From NCBI RefSeq assembly GCF_022354825.1, contig NZ_CP031168.1:2915501-2979500 (forward strand): DNA of 64,000 nt. Reading direction: 5' to 3'. Position numbers and translations under genes: made by a program. The notes under the pieces are model-generated. The model was not told the origin of the DNA and ran no database searches. It saw only the letters and a list, made by a program, of their open reading frames with translations. Each line of letters begins with the position of its first letter. The first letter of the stretch is position 1. Shown one piece after another: positions 24,873 through 32,734 of this stretch. The DNA comes from Paenibacillus sp. H1-7 (GTDB taxonomy: Bacteria > Bacillota > Bacilli > Paenibacillales > NBRC-103111).

Positions 24873-25796
24873 ATGGAAAAACTGATGCTTGATTCCATAC
24901 AAGAAATGACGCATCTGGATCAACTCGAGGCTGAAGCGATTTATATTATTCGAGAAGTAGCGGCGGAATGTGAGAATCCCGTGATGCTGTATTCGATCGG
25001 GAAGGACAGCTCCGTGATGCTGCATTTGGCGCTGAAAGCCTTTTATCCCGAGAAACCGCCATTTCCTTTCATGCACATTGACACCACGTGGAAATTTAAA
25101 GAAATGATCGAATTCCGCGACCGCAAAGCCAAAGAATTCGGGATCGAAATGATTGTCCACTCGAATGAGGAAGGTGTTAAGCAAGGAATCAACCCATTTG
25201 ATCATGGTGCCGCGTATACCGATATTATGAAAACCCAAGCATTGAAGCAGGGATTGGACAAATACGGATTTACGGCTGCGTTTGGCGGCGGAAGACGTGA
25301 CGAGGAAAAGTCGCGTGCGAAGGAGCGGATTTTTTCATTTCGGAATAAGAACCATGCGTGGGATCCGAAAAACCAGCGGCCGGAAATGTGGAAGCTGTTC
25401 AACACAAAAATCAATAAAGGCGAGAGCATTCGCGTCTTCCCGTTATCCAACTGGACGGAAAAAGATATTTGGCAATACATTCGCAGAGAAAACATTGACA
25501 TTGTGCCCCTCTATTTTGCCAAAGAAAGGCCTGTCGTTAACCGCGACGGACATATCATCATGGTGGATGACGACCGGTTGAAGCTAGAGCCTCATGAACA
25601 AGTGGAAATGATGAAGATGCGTTTTCGCACGCTAGGCTGTTATCCGCTTACTGGCGGTATCGAGTCGGAGGCGGATACACTTGATGCCATAATAGAAGAA
25701 ACTCTTGGCGCGGTTTCATCCGAACGGACAAGCCGGGTTATTGACCAGGAAGCGGCTGGTAGTATGGAAAGACGGAAACGGGAGGGCTATTTTTAA
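24873..25796 (+). CDS. cysD: Sulfate adenylyltransferase small subunit
   Basis: 307 aa, the usual CysD length. The PP-loop nucleotide site is in [20 protein letters not shown]. Further CysD marks are [47 protein letters not shown], and the C-terminal [12 protein letters not shown] and RRKREGYF. With CysN it makes adenosine 5'-phosphosulfate from ATP and sulfate. SD AAAAGGAGG lies before ATG 24873. Its stop codon overlaps the cysN start (TAATG), giving translational coupling of the two subunits. No PAPS reductase or sulfite reductase gene is in the window. Confidence 0.95.
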   Translation: MEKLMLDSIQEMTHLDQLEAEAIYIIREVAAECENPVMLYSIGKDSSVMLHLALKAFYPEKPPFPFMHIDTTWKFKEMIEFRDRKAKEFGIEMIVHSNEEGVKQGINPFDHGAAYTDIMKTQALKQGLDKYGFTAAFGGGRRDEEKSRAKERIFSFRNKNHAWDPKNQRPEMWKLFNTKINKGESIRVFPLSNWTEKDIWQYIRRENIDIVPLYFAKERPVVNRDGHIIMVDDDRLKLEPHEQVEMMKMRFRTLGCYPLTGGIESEADTLDAIIEETLGAVSSERTSRVIDQEAAGSMERRKREGYF

Positions 25797-27505
25797 TGAA
25801 AAGTCTGCTTAAATTTATTACATGCGGAAGTGTAGACGACGGCAAATCCACGTTAATCGGACATATGCTTTATGACGCGAAGCTGTTGTTCGCCGACCAG
25901 GAAAAAGCATTGGAGCTGGACAGCCGGCTCGGAAGCCGCGGCGGAAAAATCGACTATTCCCTGCTTCTTGACGGCTTGCTGGCTGAGCGTGAACAAGGGA
26001 TAACGATAGACGTGGCGTATCGGTATTTTACGACGGATCACCGTTCATTCATTGTAGCGGACACGCCGGGACACGAAGAATATACCCGTAACATGGCGGT
26101 AGGCGCATCCTTTGCGGATCTTGCAGTGATTCTCGTAGACGCGACCAAAGGGGTCATTACTCAGACTAAGCGCCATGCCCGGATATGCGCACTCATGGGA
26201 ATTAAGCATCTTGTATTAGCTGTGAACAAAATGGATTTGGTAGGCTTTGATCAAACGAAATTTGATGAGATCAAAGAAGATTTTTTCCGGACGACTGCCG
26301 AATTTCACCTTCAAAGCATCCAAGTAATTCCTGTTTCTGCCACAGAAGGGGATAACATTACCAAAAAGTCGCAAAATACCCCTTGGTATGAGGGTCTTCC
26401 GTTGCTGTCGTATTTAGAAAATGTGGATGTCCATAATACCAACGACTTGAAGCAATTTATGATGCCCATTCAGCGTGTCTGCAGACCGGACCATACATTC
26501 CGCGGCTTCCAAGGCCAGATTGAGACCGGGCATATCGCGGTCGGCGATGAGCTGACTACGCTGCCTAGCCGTGAGAGAGCGAAAGTCAAACGGATCTTAG
26601 TGACGGATCAAGACAGGGATTCGGCTCATGCCGGACAACCCGTAACTATTCAATTGGACCGGGAGGTCGACGTTTCGCGGGGCTGTGTTTTCACGAAGGA
26701 CAACCAAATAACCGAGGCTGACAGTTTTACCGCGACGATTCTGTGGATGGATGATTCCGTTCTGACTCCGGGTAAAAACTATTTGGTCAAAGTAGGCACA
26801 AAAGTACTGCCCGGCACGGTAACGGCAATTACTCATAAGATCGATATTAATACTGGAAATACGGTGCCGGCTGATCAAATTGTCAAAAATGAATTGGCGA
26901 AATGTGAGTTTTCTTTAGCGGACAACATCGTTATTGATTCCTTTGAGCAATATAAAAGCATTGGCGGATTTATTCTGATCGATCGTGTAACCAATATGAC
27001 ATCCGCTTGTGGCGTTATCGACCAAGCCATTCAAAGATCCCAACGAGTGGCACAGCTGGATACGGAGATTACGAGAGAGGTTCGTGCTCAGCAAAAAGGA
27101 CAGAACCCATTGACGCTCTGGTTTACCGGATCGGTTGCGGATCAATCGCCCCTTGCGAAGGAAGTCGAGAAACGTTTGGTATCGTCAGGCTACCATACTA
27201 TGCTGCTAGAGAACCGCCAGGGAGAGCCGGCGCGGCGAGTGGCGGAAGTAGTCAAATTAATGAATGATGCGGGACTTATTGCATTGGTTTCTAATTCCTT
27301 GCATGAAAACGACCGGGCAACGGTGAGAGACATCCTCGGCAAAGAATATACGGAAGTGAATCTAGACGGTTCGTTCGCAGGCAGCTCGAGCACCGATGAT
27401 GCAGCCGGAAACCCGGTAATCGAAATCGATACAAGCAGAACTTCTATCGAAGAAGCTGCTCGGGTTGTAGTTAGACGGATTACGAATTATGTAGTCAACT
27501 TGTAG
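25796..27505 (+). CDS. cysN: Sulfate adenylyltransferase GTPase subunit with degenerate APS-kinase-like tail
   Basis: 569 aa; CysN alone is about 430-470 aa. Residues 1-430 are a complete EF-Tu-like GTPase: P-loop GSVDDGKST (11-19), DTPGHE (89-94), NKMD (144-147), then beta-barrel domains. Residues about 437-566 align by eye with APS kinase (CysC): LTLWFTG, KRLVSSGYHTMLL, RRVAEVVKLMNDAGLIALVS, RATVRDILGKEYTEV, then PVIEIDTSRTSIEEAA. However, the kinase P-loop (normally GLSGSGKST) reads GSVADQSPL, and the segment between the EV strand and the final helix is shortened. Phosphate transfer by this tail is therefore unlikely. It may be structural or allosteric, or a decayed CysNC fusion. Confidence 0.92.
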   Translation: MKSLLKFITCGSVDDGKSTLIGHMLYDAKLLFADQEKALELDSRLGSRGGKIDYSLLLDGLLAEREQGITIDVAYRYFTTDHRSFIVADTPGHEEYTRNMAVGASFADLAVILVDATKGVITQTKRHARICALMGIKHLVLAVNKMDLVGFDQTKFDEIKEDFFRTTAEFHLQSIQVIPVSATEGDNITKKSQNTPWYEGLPLLSYLENVDVHNTNDLKQFMMPIQRVCRPDHTFRGFQGQIETGHIAVGDELTTLPSRERAKVKRILVTDQDRDSAHAGQPVTIQLDREVDVSRGCVFTKDNQITEADSFTATILWMDDSVLTPGKNYLVKVGTKVLPGTVTAITHKIDINTGNTVPADQIVKNELAKCEFSLADNIVIDSFEQYKSIGGFILIDRVTNMTSACGVIDQAIQRSQRVAQLDTEITREVRAQQKGQNPLTLWFTGSVADQSPLAKEVEKRLVSSGYHTMLLENRQGEPARRVAEVVKLMNDAGLIALVSNSLHENDRATVRDILGKEYTEVNLDGSFAGSSSTDDAAGNPVIEIDTSRTSIEEAARVVVRRITNYVVNL

Positions 27506-27556
27506 ACGCGTATGCAAACCGATTGACGTTAGCGAAGTGGGTTTTGAAAAAAATAG

Positions 27557-27598
27557 TATCCCTGCATCATCGTAACCTAGTGATGCAGGGATATTTTT
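27557..27598 (+). terminator. Strong bidirectional terminator after cysN
   Basis: A perfect 13-bp stem TATCCCTGCATCA / TGATGCAGGGATA with an 11-nt loop has TTTTT on the plus strand and a T-run on the minus strand (from AAAAAAA at about 27547). It separates cysDN from the convergent TetR gene. Confidence 0.92.
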
Positions 27599-27713
27599 AC
27601 ATTGATAACATTTATTCGATCGGGGCACCCTGCAAAGTATCACATTTACTTCGAAGCTAAAGCTCCACCTTGTGGGGTTATTTTGCGTCCGCGATAGGGT
27701 ACCGGCATATAGA

Positions 27714-28340
27714 TTACAATGTCCGGACAGCCCGGTTGATGATGGCGACCAGCTCGCTGCTATAAGTCTCCAGGTCGACTTTGCGGGTCAGAGCCGAGTT
27801 CAGCATATATTCTCCAATGCCGCCCTGAATCAGATTCGCCATGACGTCGATATGGAATGCTCCAAACACCCCTTGCTCCTGTCCTTCGCGCAGAATATGC
27901 TGCAGCTCCTTCATCAATGAATCCTCTTCATCGTCGCTTATCTTGTAGTAAGGGATATCATCGGCCGTCCGGGCGTTAAAAATAATTTCCAGCAGTGCGG
28001 CGTTATGGGCGGGATGCGTACCCTGGTAGGCCAGACTGGCCGTAATAAAAGTACTTAGTTTCTCTTGCGGCGTATGTTCCTGACGAACACGGTTCAAAAT
28101 ATAAGTGGTGGACCTTTCCACAAGCTTCATCAGAAGATGGTTCATCAGATCGTTTTTATCGGCAAAATGATAGGAAATCAACGCTGTGCTGATCCCCGCT
28201 TTTTTTGCGATCTGAGCAAGGCTGGCTTTGACATAGCCGATCTCGTCCAAGGTCCGGATCGCTGCTTCAATAATCTGCTCGCGCCGGGCTTCTGCGATAA
28301 ATGAGGATTTGCCTTCGTCTTTCTTGTTCTCTTCCTTCAT
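27714..28340 (-). CDS. TetR-family transcriptional regulator
   Basis: 208 aa. The N-terminal helix-turn-helix has RREQIIEAAIRTLDEIGYVKASLAQIAKKAGISTALISYHF, with the typical YHF ending (about residues 19-64). A helical ligand-binding domain follows. It is encoded behind a four-helix membrane protein on the same strand with a 9-bp gap, so both form an operon. AT-rich TTGATCAA repeats upstream of the membrane gene are likely its operator. The inducer is unknown; a lipophilic drug or metabolite would be typical for a TetR paired with a small membrane protein. Confidence 0.92.
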   Translation of the reverse strand: MKEENKKDEGKSSFIAEARREQIIEAAIRTLDEIGYVKASLAQIAKKAGISTALISYHFADKNDLMNHLLMKLVERSTTYILNRVRQEHTPQEKLSTFITASLAYQGTHPAHNAALLEIIFNARTADDIPYYKISDDEEDSLMKELQHILREGQEQGVFGAFHIDVMANLIQGGIGEYMLNSALTRKVDLETYSSELVAIINRAVRTL

Positions 28341-28349
28341 GGCCTCTCC

Positions 28350-28811
28350 TTATTGACTGTTGTTTGGGTTACTCCTTTTATTCAACACTCCTAGTAAAGC
28401 AAATGCTACCACAATGACGGGAATAATCAAATGCTTCGGCTCGCTGAACAGGCGGTCCCAGAACGGTTGAGCTTCTCCTTGAACCAAAGCGATGACGCCG
28501 CGAATGAGGAGTATCATTAAATTGGTCATCAGCATAATCGGAATCAAAGACAACCCGCCTTTTAGTACGGACCAGCCGGAAGAACGGCCTGCTAAGAACA
28601 AGACTGCGGCCGCCAAGCACAAGATCCCCGCCCCAGCCATGAACACGGCCTTGATCAGACCATGCCAAGCCAACCCGGATAACGCCATTTCGTGATATAG
28701 AAGCCAGCTATACCATAAGGCTCCTCCGCCTAGCGCTGAGCTCAGTACAGGAATCCATTTCAATAGCCAGACGGGGTTCTCGTTACTTGTCTTGCTTTCA
28801 TTGCTGCTCAT
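28350..28811 (-). CDS. Small integral membrane protein, TetR-controlled
   Basis: 153 aa with four predicted membrane helices (about residues 17-39, 50-72, 82-105 and 128-146). It starts at ATG 28811 with SD GGAGGGA upstream. I do not recognise the family; no transport motif is visible. It is co-transcribed with the TetR gene, and expression is probably repressed through the TTGATCAA sites 32-59 bp before the start codon. Confidence 0.75.
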   Translation of the reverse strand: MSSNESKTSNENPVWLLKWIPVLSSALGGGALWYSWLLYHEMALSGLAWHGLIKAVFMAGAGILCLAAAVLFLAGRSSGWSVLKGGLSLIPIMLMTNLMILLIRGVIALVQGEAQPFWDRLFSEPKHLIIPVIVVAFALLGVLNKRSNPNNSQ

Positions 28812-28842
28812 GCGAATCCCTCCATGATAGATAATTGATTAT

Positions 28843-28870
28843 TTGATCAAAAAATTGATCTATTGATCAA
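28843..28870 (-). promoter_or_regulatory. Tandem TTGATCAA operator sites of the TetR operon
   Basis: The 8-bp palindrome TTGATCAA occurs at 28843 and 28863, a 20-bp (two helical turns) spacing, with a third TTGATC at 28855. It lies immediately upstream of the membrane-protein gene, where its promoter must be. Confidence 0.6.
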
Positions 28871-28992
28871 TAAAATCATAACATCCTTGGATTCCCCGGT
28901 CAAGGAGACGAATACCTATATGTATTCAAAAAAATAAAAAAGCCCTATGCCGCAATGGTCAAGACCCCAAATAGCGGACATTGAAAAAAGCC

Positions 28993-29886
28993 CTAGGCTG
29001 CATGCTGACGTCGGTACTCTATCGGCGTCAGCTTGTTTAGCTTTCTTTGCGCTCTTTCTTCGTTATAAAAATGAATGAATTCTTCTATTCGCCTTTGTGC
29101 TTCCTCGATGTTTCGGATATCATAAGGATAGAGGGCTTCCACTTTCAAATGTGAAAAGAAGCTCTCCATTGAGGCATTATCATAACAATTGCCTCGCCTG
29201 GACATGCTGATTTGGGCGCCAACCTTTGGCAGCATGTCGTGGTATGCATGAGACGTGTACTGGCTTCCCTGATCGCTGTGAACGATCAGTCCAGTCACGT
29301 CTTTATGCGTTTCAAATGCCTTCGTAAACGTCTCTAATACAAGAGGATTGTCATTACGGTTGCTCATATGGTAGGCTACAATTTCCCCATTCCAAAGGTC
29401 CTTGATTGCGGATAAGTAAATGCGATCATCAAATACTCGATATTGCGTCACATCCGTTACCCATTTTTGATTCGGTTCTGTCGCATTAAAATCTCTCTGC
29501 AGTAGATTCTCCGCGATCCTTCCATCAGATTTAGCTGCTTCACGCGTCGAACGATGAACATATTTGCGACGAATGATTGCCTGAATCTCTAAATCTCGCA
29601 TAAGCCGTAGTACCTTCTTATGGTTCACACACAGGCTGTACTGTCGGTACAATTCGTCCTGTATCCGCCGATATCCAACCGTCTTCTTACGTTGATCATA
29701 AATAGCAAGAATCTTCTCCTTTAAATCAGCGTCAGGAGCTGCGTATTTGCGTTTCAAGTAGGCGTAGTAGCTGCTCCTAGCGACATTAAGCATGCTGCAC
29801 AGCTCCACGACTGGATAATGCCCAGCGGTAGCTTCAATGATTCTATACTTTCCGTTCACACCCCCTGTTTCCAAATTTGCAAACAC
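28993..29886 (-). CDS. IS3-family transposase OrfB (catalytic, DDE)
   Basis: 297 aa counted from the first GTG in frame. It has an N-terminal HTH_21-like region (ILAIYDQRKKTVGYRRI) and an rve integrase core with the DDE triad in WVTDVTQY, LIVHSDQGSQYTS and NASMESFFSHLK. It is probably made mainly as an OrfAB fusion by -1 frameshifting at the slippery heptamer just upstream. Complete and undamaged. Confidence 0.95.
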   Translation of the reverse strand: MFANLETGGVNGKYRIIEATAGHYPVVELCSMLNVARSSYYAYLKRKYAAPDADLKEKILAIYDQRKKTVGYRRIQDELYRQYSLCVNHKKVLRLMRDLEIQAIIRRKYVHRSTREAAKSDGRIAENLLQRDFNATEPNQKWVTDVTQYRVFDDRIYLSAIKDLWNGEIVAYHMSNRNDNPLVLETFTKAFETHKDVTGLIVHSDQGSQYTSHAYHDMLPKVGAQISMSRRGNCYDNASMESFFSHLKVEALYPYDIRNIEEAQRRIEEFIHFYNEERAQRKLNKLTPIEYRRQHAA

Positions 29887-30152
29887 TTTTTTAGAACGTC
29901 ATTCTCCCGTTTGAGCTTCGCTACATACCGATCTTGATCTAAGTACTCCTCACGACGTCCTCGTTGATCCAGGAGTCCAAACTCACCTAATTGCTTATAC
30001 CTCCGCATCCACTTCTTGACCCGATCTTTGTCATGAATCTCTAAATGCTCCGTAATCTGCCGATACGACCACTTCTCCTCCATATGAAGGCGAATAGCTT
30101 CTTTCTTCAATTCCTCTGAATACGTTTTAAACTTCTGACCTCTTACTGCCAT
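29856..30152 (-). CDS. IS3-family transposase OrfA (HTH)
   Basis: 98 aa from ATG 30152, with a helix-turn-helix for terminal-repeat binding (YSEELKKEAIRLHMEEKWSYRQIT and KDRVKKWMRRYKQ) and a leucine-zipper-like tail (LKRENDVLKKCLQ). It overlaps orfB by 31 bp in a different frame. The overlap contains the frameshift site described at 29886-29892. Confidence 0.93.
   Translation of the reverse strand: MAVRGQKFKTYSEELKKEAIRLHMEEKWSYRQITEHLEIHDKDRVKKWMRRYKQLGEFGLLDQRGRREEYLDQDRYVAKLKRENDVLKKCLQIWKQGV
29886..29892 (-). other. Programmed -1 frameshift site A AAA AAG
   Basis: On the minus strand orfA reads CTA AAA AAG. A -1 slip on A_AAA_AAG moves into the orfB frame (AAA AAA GTG TTT GCA), joining orfA to orfB just where orfB opens. 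This is the canonical IS3-family signal. Confidence 0.85.
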
Positions 30153-30285
30153 AAAAAATACACCCCCTAGAATTCATCGGATTAACCTAGGGGTTTTTCC
30201 AATGTCTATTCTAAGGGGTGCACTTTACAAAGTCGGCAGGGCTATTGAGTCATGGCTGGTACTACTGTAGATGCTTCTTCTCAAG

Positions 30286-30546
30286 CTAGGTGGATGGCTT
30301 GGTCGCTTCTTCCATAGCAAGCAAAATTCTGAACGCGTCCTCGTTCGATGGACCGCACATCTCTTCCGTTGGCCGCAAGCTGCCGCAAACGTCCGGACGC
30401 TCCGGTTTACCGAACAACAGGCATCGATTCTCTTCCGAAAGCTGGATGCACCGGACGCCGGCCGGCTTCCCCTCCGGCATACCGGGAATAGGGGATGAGA
30501 TGGAGACGACGATACAGCATGCGGCACAGCCTGGCCTGCACTCCAT
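30286..30546 (-). CDS. YkgJ-type cysteine-cluster protein
   Basis: 86 aa from ATG 30546. The pattern MECRPGCAACC at the start, PAGVRCIQL, NRCLLFGKPERPDVC and EEMCG is that of the YkgJ/UPF0153 family, whose conserved Cys residues are thought to bind zinc or an iron-sulfur cluster. It is somewhat shorter than most members but ends at a normal stop. The IS element lies 57 bp beyond its stop codon. The promoter on the minus strand has an extended -10 TGCTATAAT at 30578-30586. Confidence 0.82.
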   Translation of the reverse strand: MECRPGCAACCIVVSISSPIPGMPEGKPAGVRCIQLSEENRCLLFGKPERPDVCGSLRPTEEMCGPSNEDAFRILLAMEEATKPST

Positions 30547-30577
30547 AGAACAACAACTCCCTTCGCCTGATATGCCT

Positions 30578-30586
30578 ATTATAGCA
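30578..30586 (-). promoter_or_regulatory. Extended -10 promoter element of the ykgJ-like gene
   Basis: Read on the minus strand, TGCTATAAT is a perfect extended -10 element 32 bp before the ATG at 30546. No good -35 box is evident. Confidence 0.5.
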
Positions 30587-30757
30587 AAGGATGTACGGAC
30601 AAGTCATAATGCAGACGGCTGAAAAGGAATCCTTTTTGGCCAGGAAGCCTGTGCAAGCGGTTGTACTTAAGAAAATAGTAAGCAAAACCATACATAGTTG
30701 TTAAGATCACTCTGTTACATTGGTTATGGCTATTTCACGATGTGAGGAGGCTGTGAC

Positions 30758-31498
30758 ATGAAATATGATGTTCAAGAAGTCAGTCAAGGCGGGGGCGGAT
30801 GTATGTTTCCCGGCCGCTGGATCGGAGGCGCAGCGTTGGTTCTCGGGCCGATGCTGCTCATGGCGGGAGTGCTGCTCCGGGTGAAATTCCATTTCTTTTT
30901 CCCCAATCAGCTTGAAGCGGTACGTACGCATCCGGTCCTAATGACGGTGTCCTACAGCTTTTTCTCCACAGGCACGGTGCTTATGTGGCCTGCTGTAATT
31001 ATGCTTGTCGGGTTGATCCAGATCAAGCAGCGGGGTTGGGCGCTTTGGGGAGGCGTCTTTGCCGTATGCGGGTTGTTCGCCCGGACGTTTCATGCCGGTG
31101 TGGACCATCTTGCTTTTCAGCTCGTACGCCACCAAGGTCTTGAGCCGGCTGTGAAGGCTGTGGCGGATTCCTATGGGGCGTTCCACATATTCAGCAGCTT
31201 GAATCTTGCCATTCTGCTTGGATGGATCGTGCTCGCTATTGGCGCTTATCGCGCAGGAACGCTCAATTTATTTGGTGCTGCCGCACTTGCCTTGATGTCA
31301 GGCCTTCCCTTGGGGGTGCTCAAAGGGACGACGCTGTTCTCGATTGCCGCAGCGGCAGGAGCATGCATTGCGCTTGTACCGTTGGGAATCCGGGTGCTCC
31401 GCGACGGGCCGATGCCGAATCGGCGAACGGCGCTCGGTTGGATCGCAGGAGTACTGGCAGCGGGAGGCGCATTCTTTGCCATAGGCCAGCTGGGGTGA
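30758..31498 (+). CDS. Polytopic membrane protein of unknown function
   Basis: 246 aa with about seven hydrophobic segments: WIGGAALVLGPMLLMAGVLL, VLMTVSYSFFSTG, LMWPAVIMLVGLI, a WGGVFAVCGLFARTFHAG segment with a conserved-looking His, IFSSLNLAILLGWIVLAIGAY, a Leu/Ala helix near 175-195 and a C-terminal helix. No enzyme or transporter motif is recognised. It has a moderate SD (GAGGAGGCTGTGAC) before ATG 30758. Its neighbours give no functional clue: it is upstream of the LysR leader and probably a separate unit. Confidence 0.7.
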   Translation: MKYDVQEVSQGGGGCMFPGRWIGGAALVLGPMLLMAGVLLRVKFHFFFPNQLEAVRTHPVLMTVSYSFFSTGTVLMWPAVIMLVGLIQIKQRGWALWGGVFAVCGLFARTFHAGVDHLAFQLVRHQGLEPAVKAVADSYGAFHIFSSLNLAILLGWIVLAIGAYRAGTLNLFGAAALALMSGLPLGVLKGTTLFSIAAAAGACIALVPLGIRVLRDGPMPNRRTALGWIAGVLAAGGAFFAIGQLG

Positions 31499-31553
31499 GT
31501 GAACGGCGGAAGTGCATGTCTAATAAATAAACTGAAAATTTGTAAAAATATGA

Positions 31554-31587
31554 TTGACAAACGAACCGTTATCGAATTAAATAATAT
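31554..31587 (+). promoter_or_regulatory. Promoter of the LysR-family gene
   Basis: -35 TTGACA (31554-31559) with -10-like TTAAAT 17 bp later (31577-31582), or TAATAT at 31582. A start near 31589 gives a leader of about 107 nt containing the attenuator. Confidence 0.65.
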
Positions 31588-31613
31588 ACAAGTAAACACA
31601 TTGGAATAATGAA

Positions 31614-31672
31614 GTATCGACCGGATAACTGGAGATACATCTGCCAAGGAGGCGGGTGTGTCTCTTTTTTTT
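31614..31672 (+). promoter_or_regulatory. Attenuator-like leader: intrinsic terminator with competing upstream hairpin
   Basis: A 14-bp stem (31632-31645 with 31651-31664; three G-T pairs), 5-nt loop and eight T residues form an intrinsic terminator between the promoter and the LysR start codon at 31696. A second hairpin, GTATC (31614-31618) plus CCGG paired with CTGG plus GATAC (31634-31638), shares bases 31632-31638 with the terminator, so the two are mutually exclusive. Expression of the regulator is therefore probably set by transcription attenuation; the ligand or factor is unknown. Confidence 0.65.
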
Positions 31673-31695
31673 CTCTCAATTAGGAGGCTGATCAC

Positions 31696-32589
31696 ATGAA
31701 CATTGAGAACATAGAAGCATTCGTCTATGTGATCCACTACAACAGCTTCAATAAGGCCGCTGACGCCTTGTTCCTGTCCCAGCCTTCCATCTCGGCCCGG
31801 ATTCAGACGCTGGAGCGGGAGCTGGACGCCAAGCTGTTCGATAGGGAAGGGAGACATTTTACGTTAACGGAGAAAGGGAAGCAGTTCCTGCCTTACGCCC
31901 AACAAATACTGCAGTCGCTGAAAAAAGGCAAGCAGCAGCTCCGGCAAATGAAAACGGCGCTGCACGAGGTGCGAATCGGCTGCACCGTCTCGGTATCGAA
32001 TTATATTATTCCCCAAATCCTTCCTCTATTCAAACGAAAGTATCCGGATATCCAGATCAAGCTGATTACTGCGCCTAGCGAGGCGATCATGGAAAAAGTG
32101 CTTAATAAAGAAATTGAATTAGGGCTGGTGCGCAACATTACGCATCCGCATGTCGATTCCATTAAATTTTACGAAGATCCCATCAAGCTGTTTGTGTACG
32201 AGGACCATCCGTTTCGCCGAATGAACAGGGTGGATATTGAAGATGTTGCGGGTCAACCGCTTGTATTCTTCGAATGCGGCTCTCTTGACTGGATGAAGAT
32301 TCACCGGTTGTTCGAGACGCTGGACCGTCCGCCGAACATAGAGTATCACATCGATAATGTGGAGACGGCCAAGAAATTGGTGCTGCAAAAAATGGGGATC
32401 GGCTTCCTGCCGGCCTTATCGGTTGCTCAGGAATGCAGGGAAAAGCAGCTATTCCCTATCGATGTAGCCTCCCTTGCCAGCCTGTCGCTGCGGACGAATC
32501 TGATCGCTCTCAAGGGAGAATGCTCGGACATGTATAAGACCATTCTCGATGTCGGCAAAGAGCTGCATGTGGAGGCGGCGGTAAGATAG
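31696..32589 (+). CDS. LysR-family activator of the sulfur-compound cluster (YtlI-like)
   Basis: 297 aa. The N-terminal winged HTH has NIENIEAFVYVIHYNSFNKAADALFLSQPSISARIQTLE, and the effector domain (about 90-290) starts at VRIGCTVSVSNYIIPQILP. It is the first gene of a ~18 kb co-directional set of monooxygenase, transporter, acetyltransferase and deacetylase genes, the position that B. subtilis ytlI holds before the ytmI/sna operon. I infer that it activates the operon in response to a sulfur-starvation metabolite such as O-acetylserine. A TATTGAAGAATA palindrome 24 bp after its stop is a candidate binding site. Its own mRNA carries an attenuator-like leader. Confidence 0.9.
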   Translation: MNIENIEAFVYVIHYNSFNKAADALFLSQPSISARIQTLERELDAKLFDREGRHFTLTEKGKQFLPYAQQILQSLKKGKQQLRQMKTALHEVRIGCTVSVSNYIIPQILPLFKRKYPDIQIKLITAPSEAIMEKVLNKEIELGLVRNITHPHVDSIKFYEDPIKLFVYEDHPFRRMNRVDIEDVAGQPLVFFECGSLDWMKIHRLFETLDRPPNIEYHIDNVETAKKLVLQKMGIGFLPALSVAQECREKQLFPIDVASLASLSLRTNLIALKGECSDMYKTILDVGKELHVEAAVR

Positions 32590-32594
32590 ATTTG

Positions 32595-32612
32595 TTCTAT
32601 TGAAGAATAGAA
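32595..32612 (+). promoter_or_regulatory. Candidate LysR-type activator site with promoter
   Basis: TTCTATT-GAAG-AATAGAA is a perfect interrupted palindrome of LysR-box size (T-N-A ends). A -35-like TTGACG follows at 32633-32638 with a poor -10 (TAAGCT, 17 bp). This puts the palindrome near -60 of the expected start, the normal position for LysR activators. Confidence 0.55.
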
Positions 32613-32734
32613 AAGCCTTATTATCTGGCCCGTTGACGCTCTATAGGCTCGATGATAAGCTTTATCCATGGATTAAAACCAAGCAATCCAATAGGAAATA
32701 TTGTTTATAAAAATGCGGGAGTGAGGTGTGGAAC

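Larger units (their letters stand above)
28956..30229 (-). mobile_element. IS3-family insertion sequence (about 1.27 kb)
   Basis: It contains orfA and orfB transposase genes in IS3 order and is bounded by imperfect ~42-bp inverted repeats that start with TG. The left arm begins TGGTCAAGACCCC at 28956, and the right arm reads TGTAAAGTGCACCCC inward from 30229; both share GACATTG.AAAAA..CCCTAGG. The size is normal for the IS3/IS150 group. A clear 3-4 bp target duplication is not visible. It sits between the TetR operon promoter region and the ykgJ-like gene and interrupts no recognisable gene. Both reading frames look intact, so it may be active. Confidence 0.88.

Noticed and set aside
25796-27505. 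Bifunctional CysNC with active APS kinase
   Set aside because: The kinase P-loop is missing and the C-terminal region is shortened.
28953-30232. Target-site duplication flanking the IS element
   Set aside because: Flanks read CAA and AAG; no convincing 3-4 bp direct repeat, so none is claimed.
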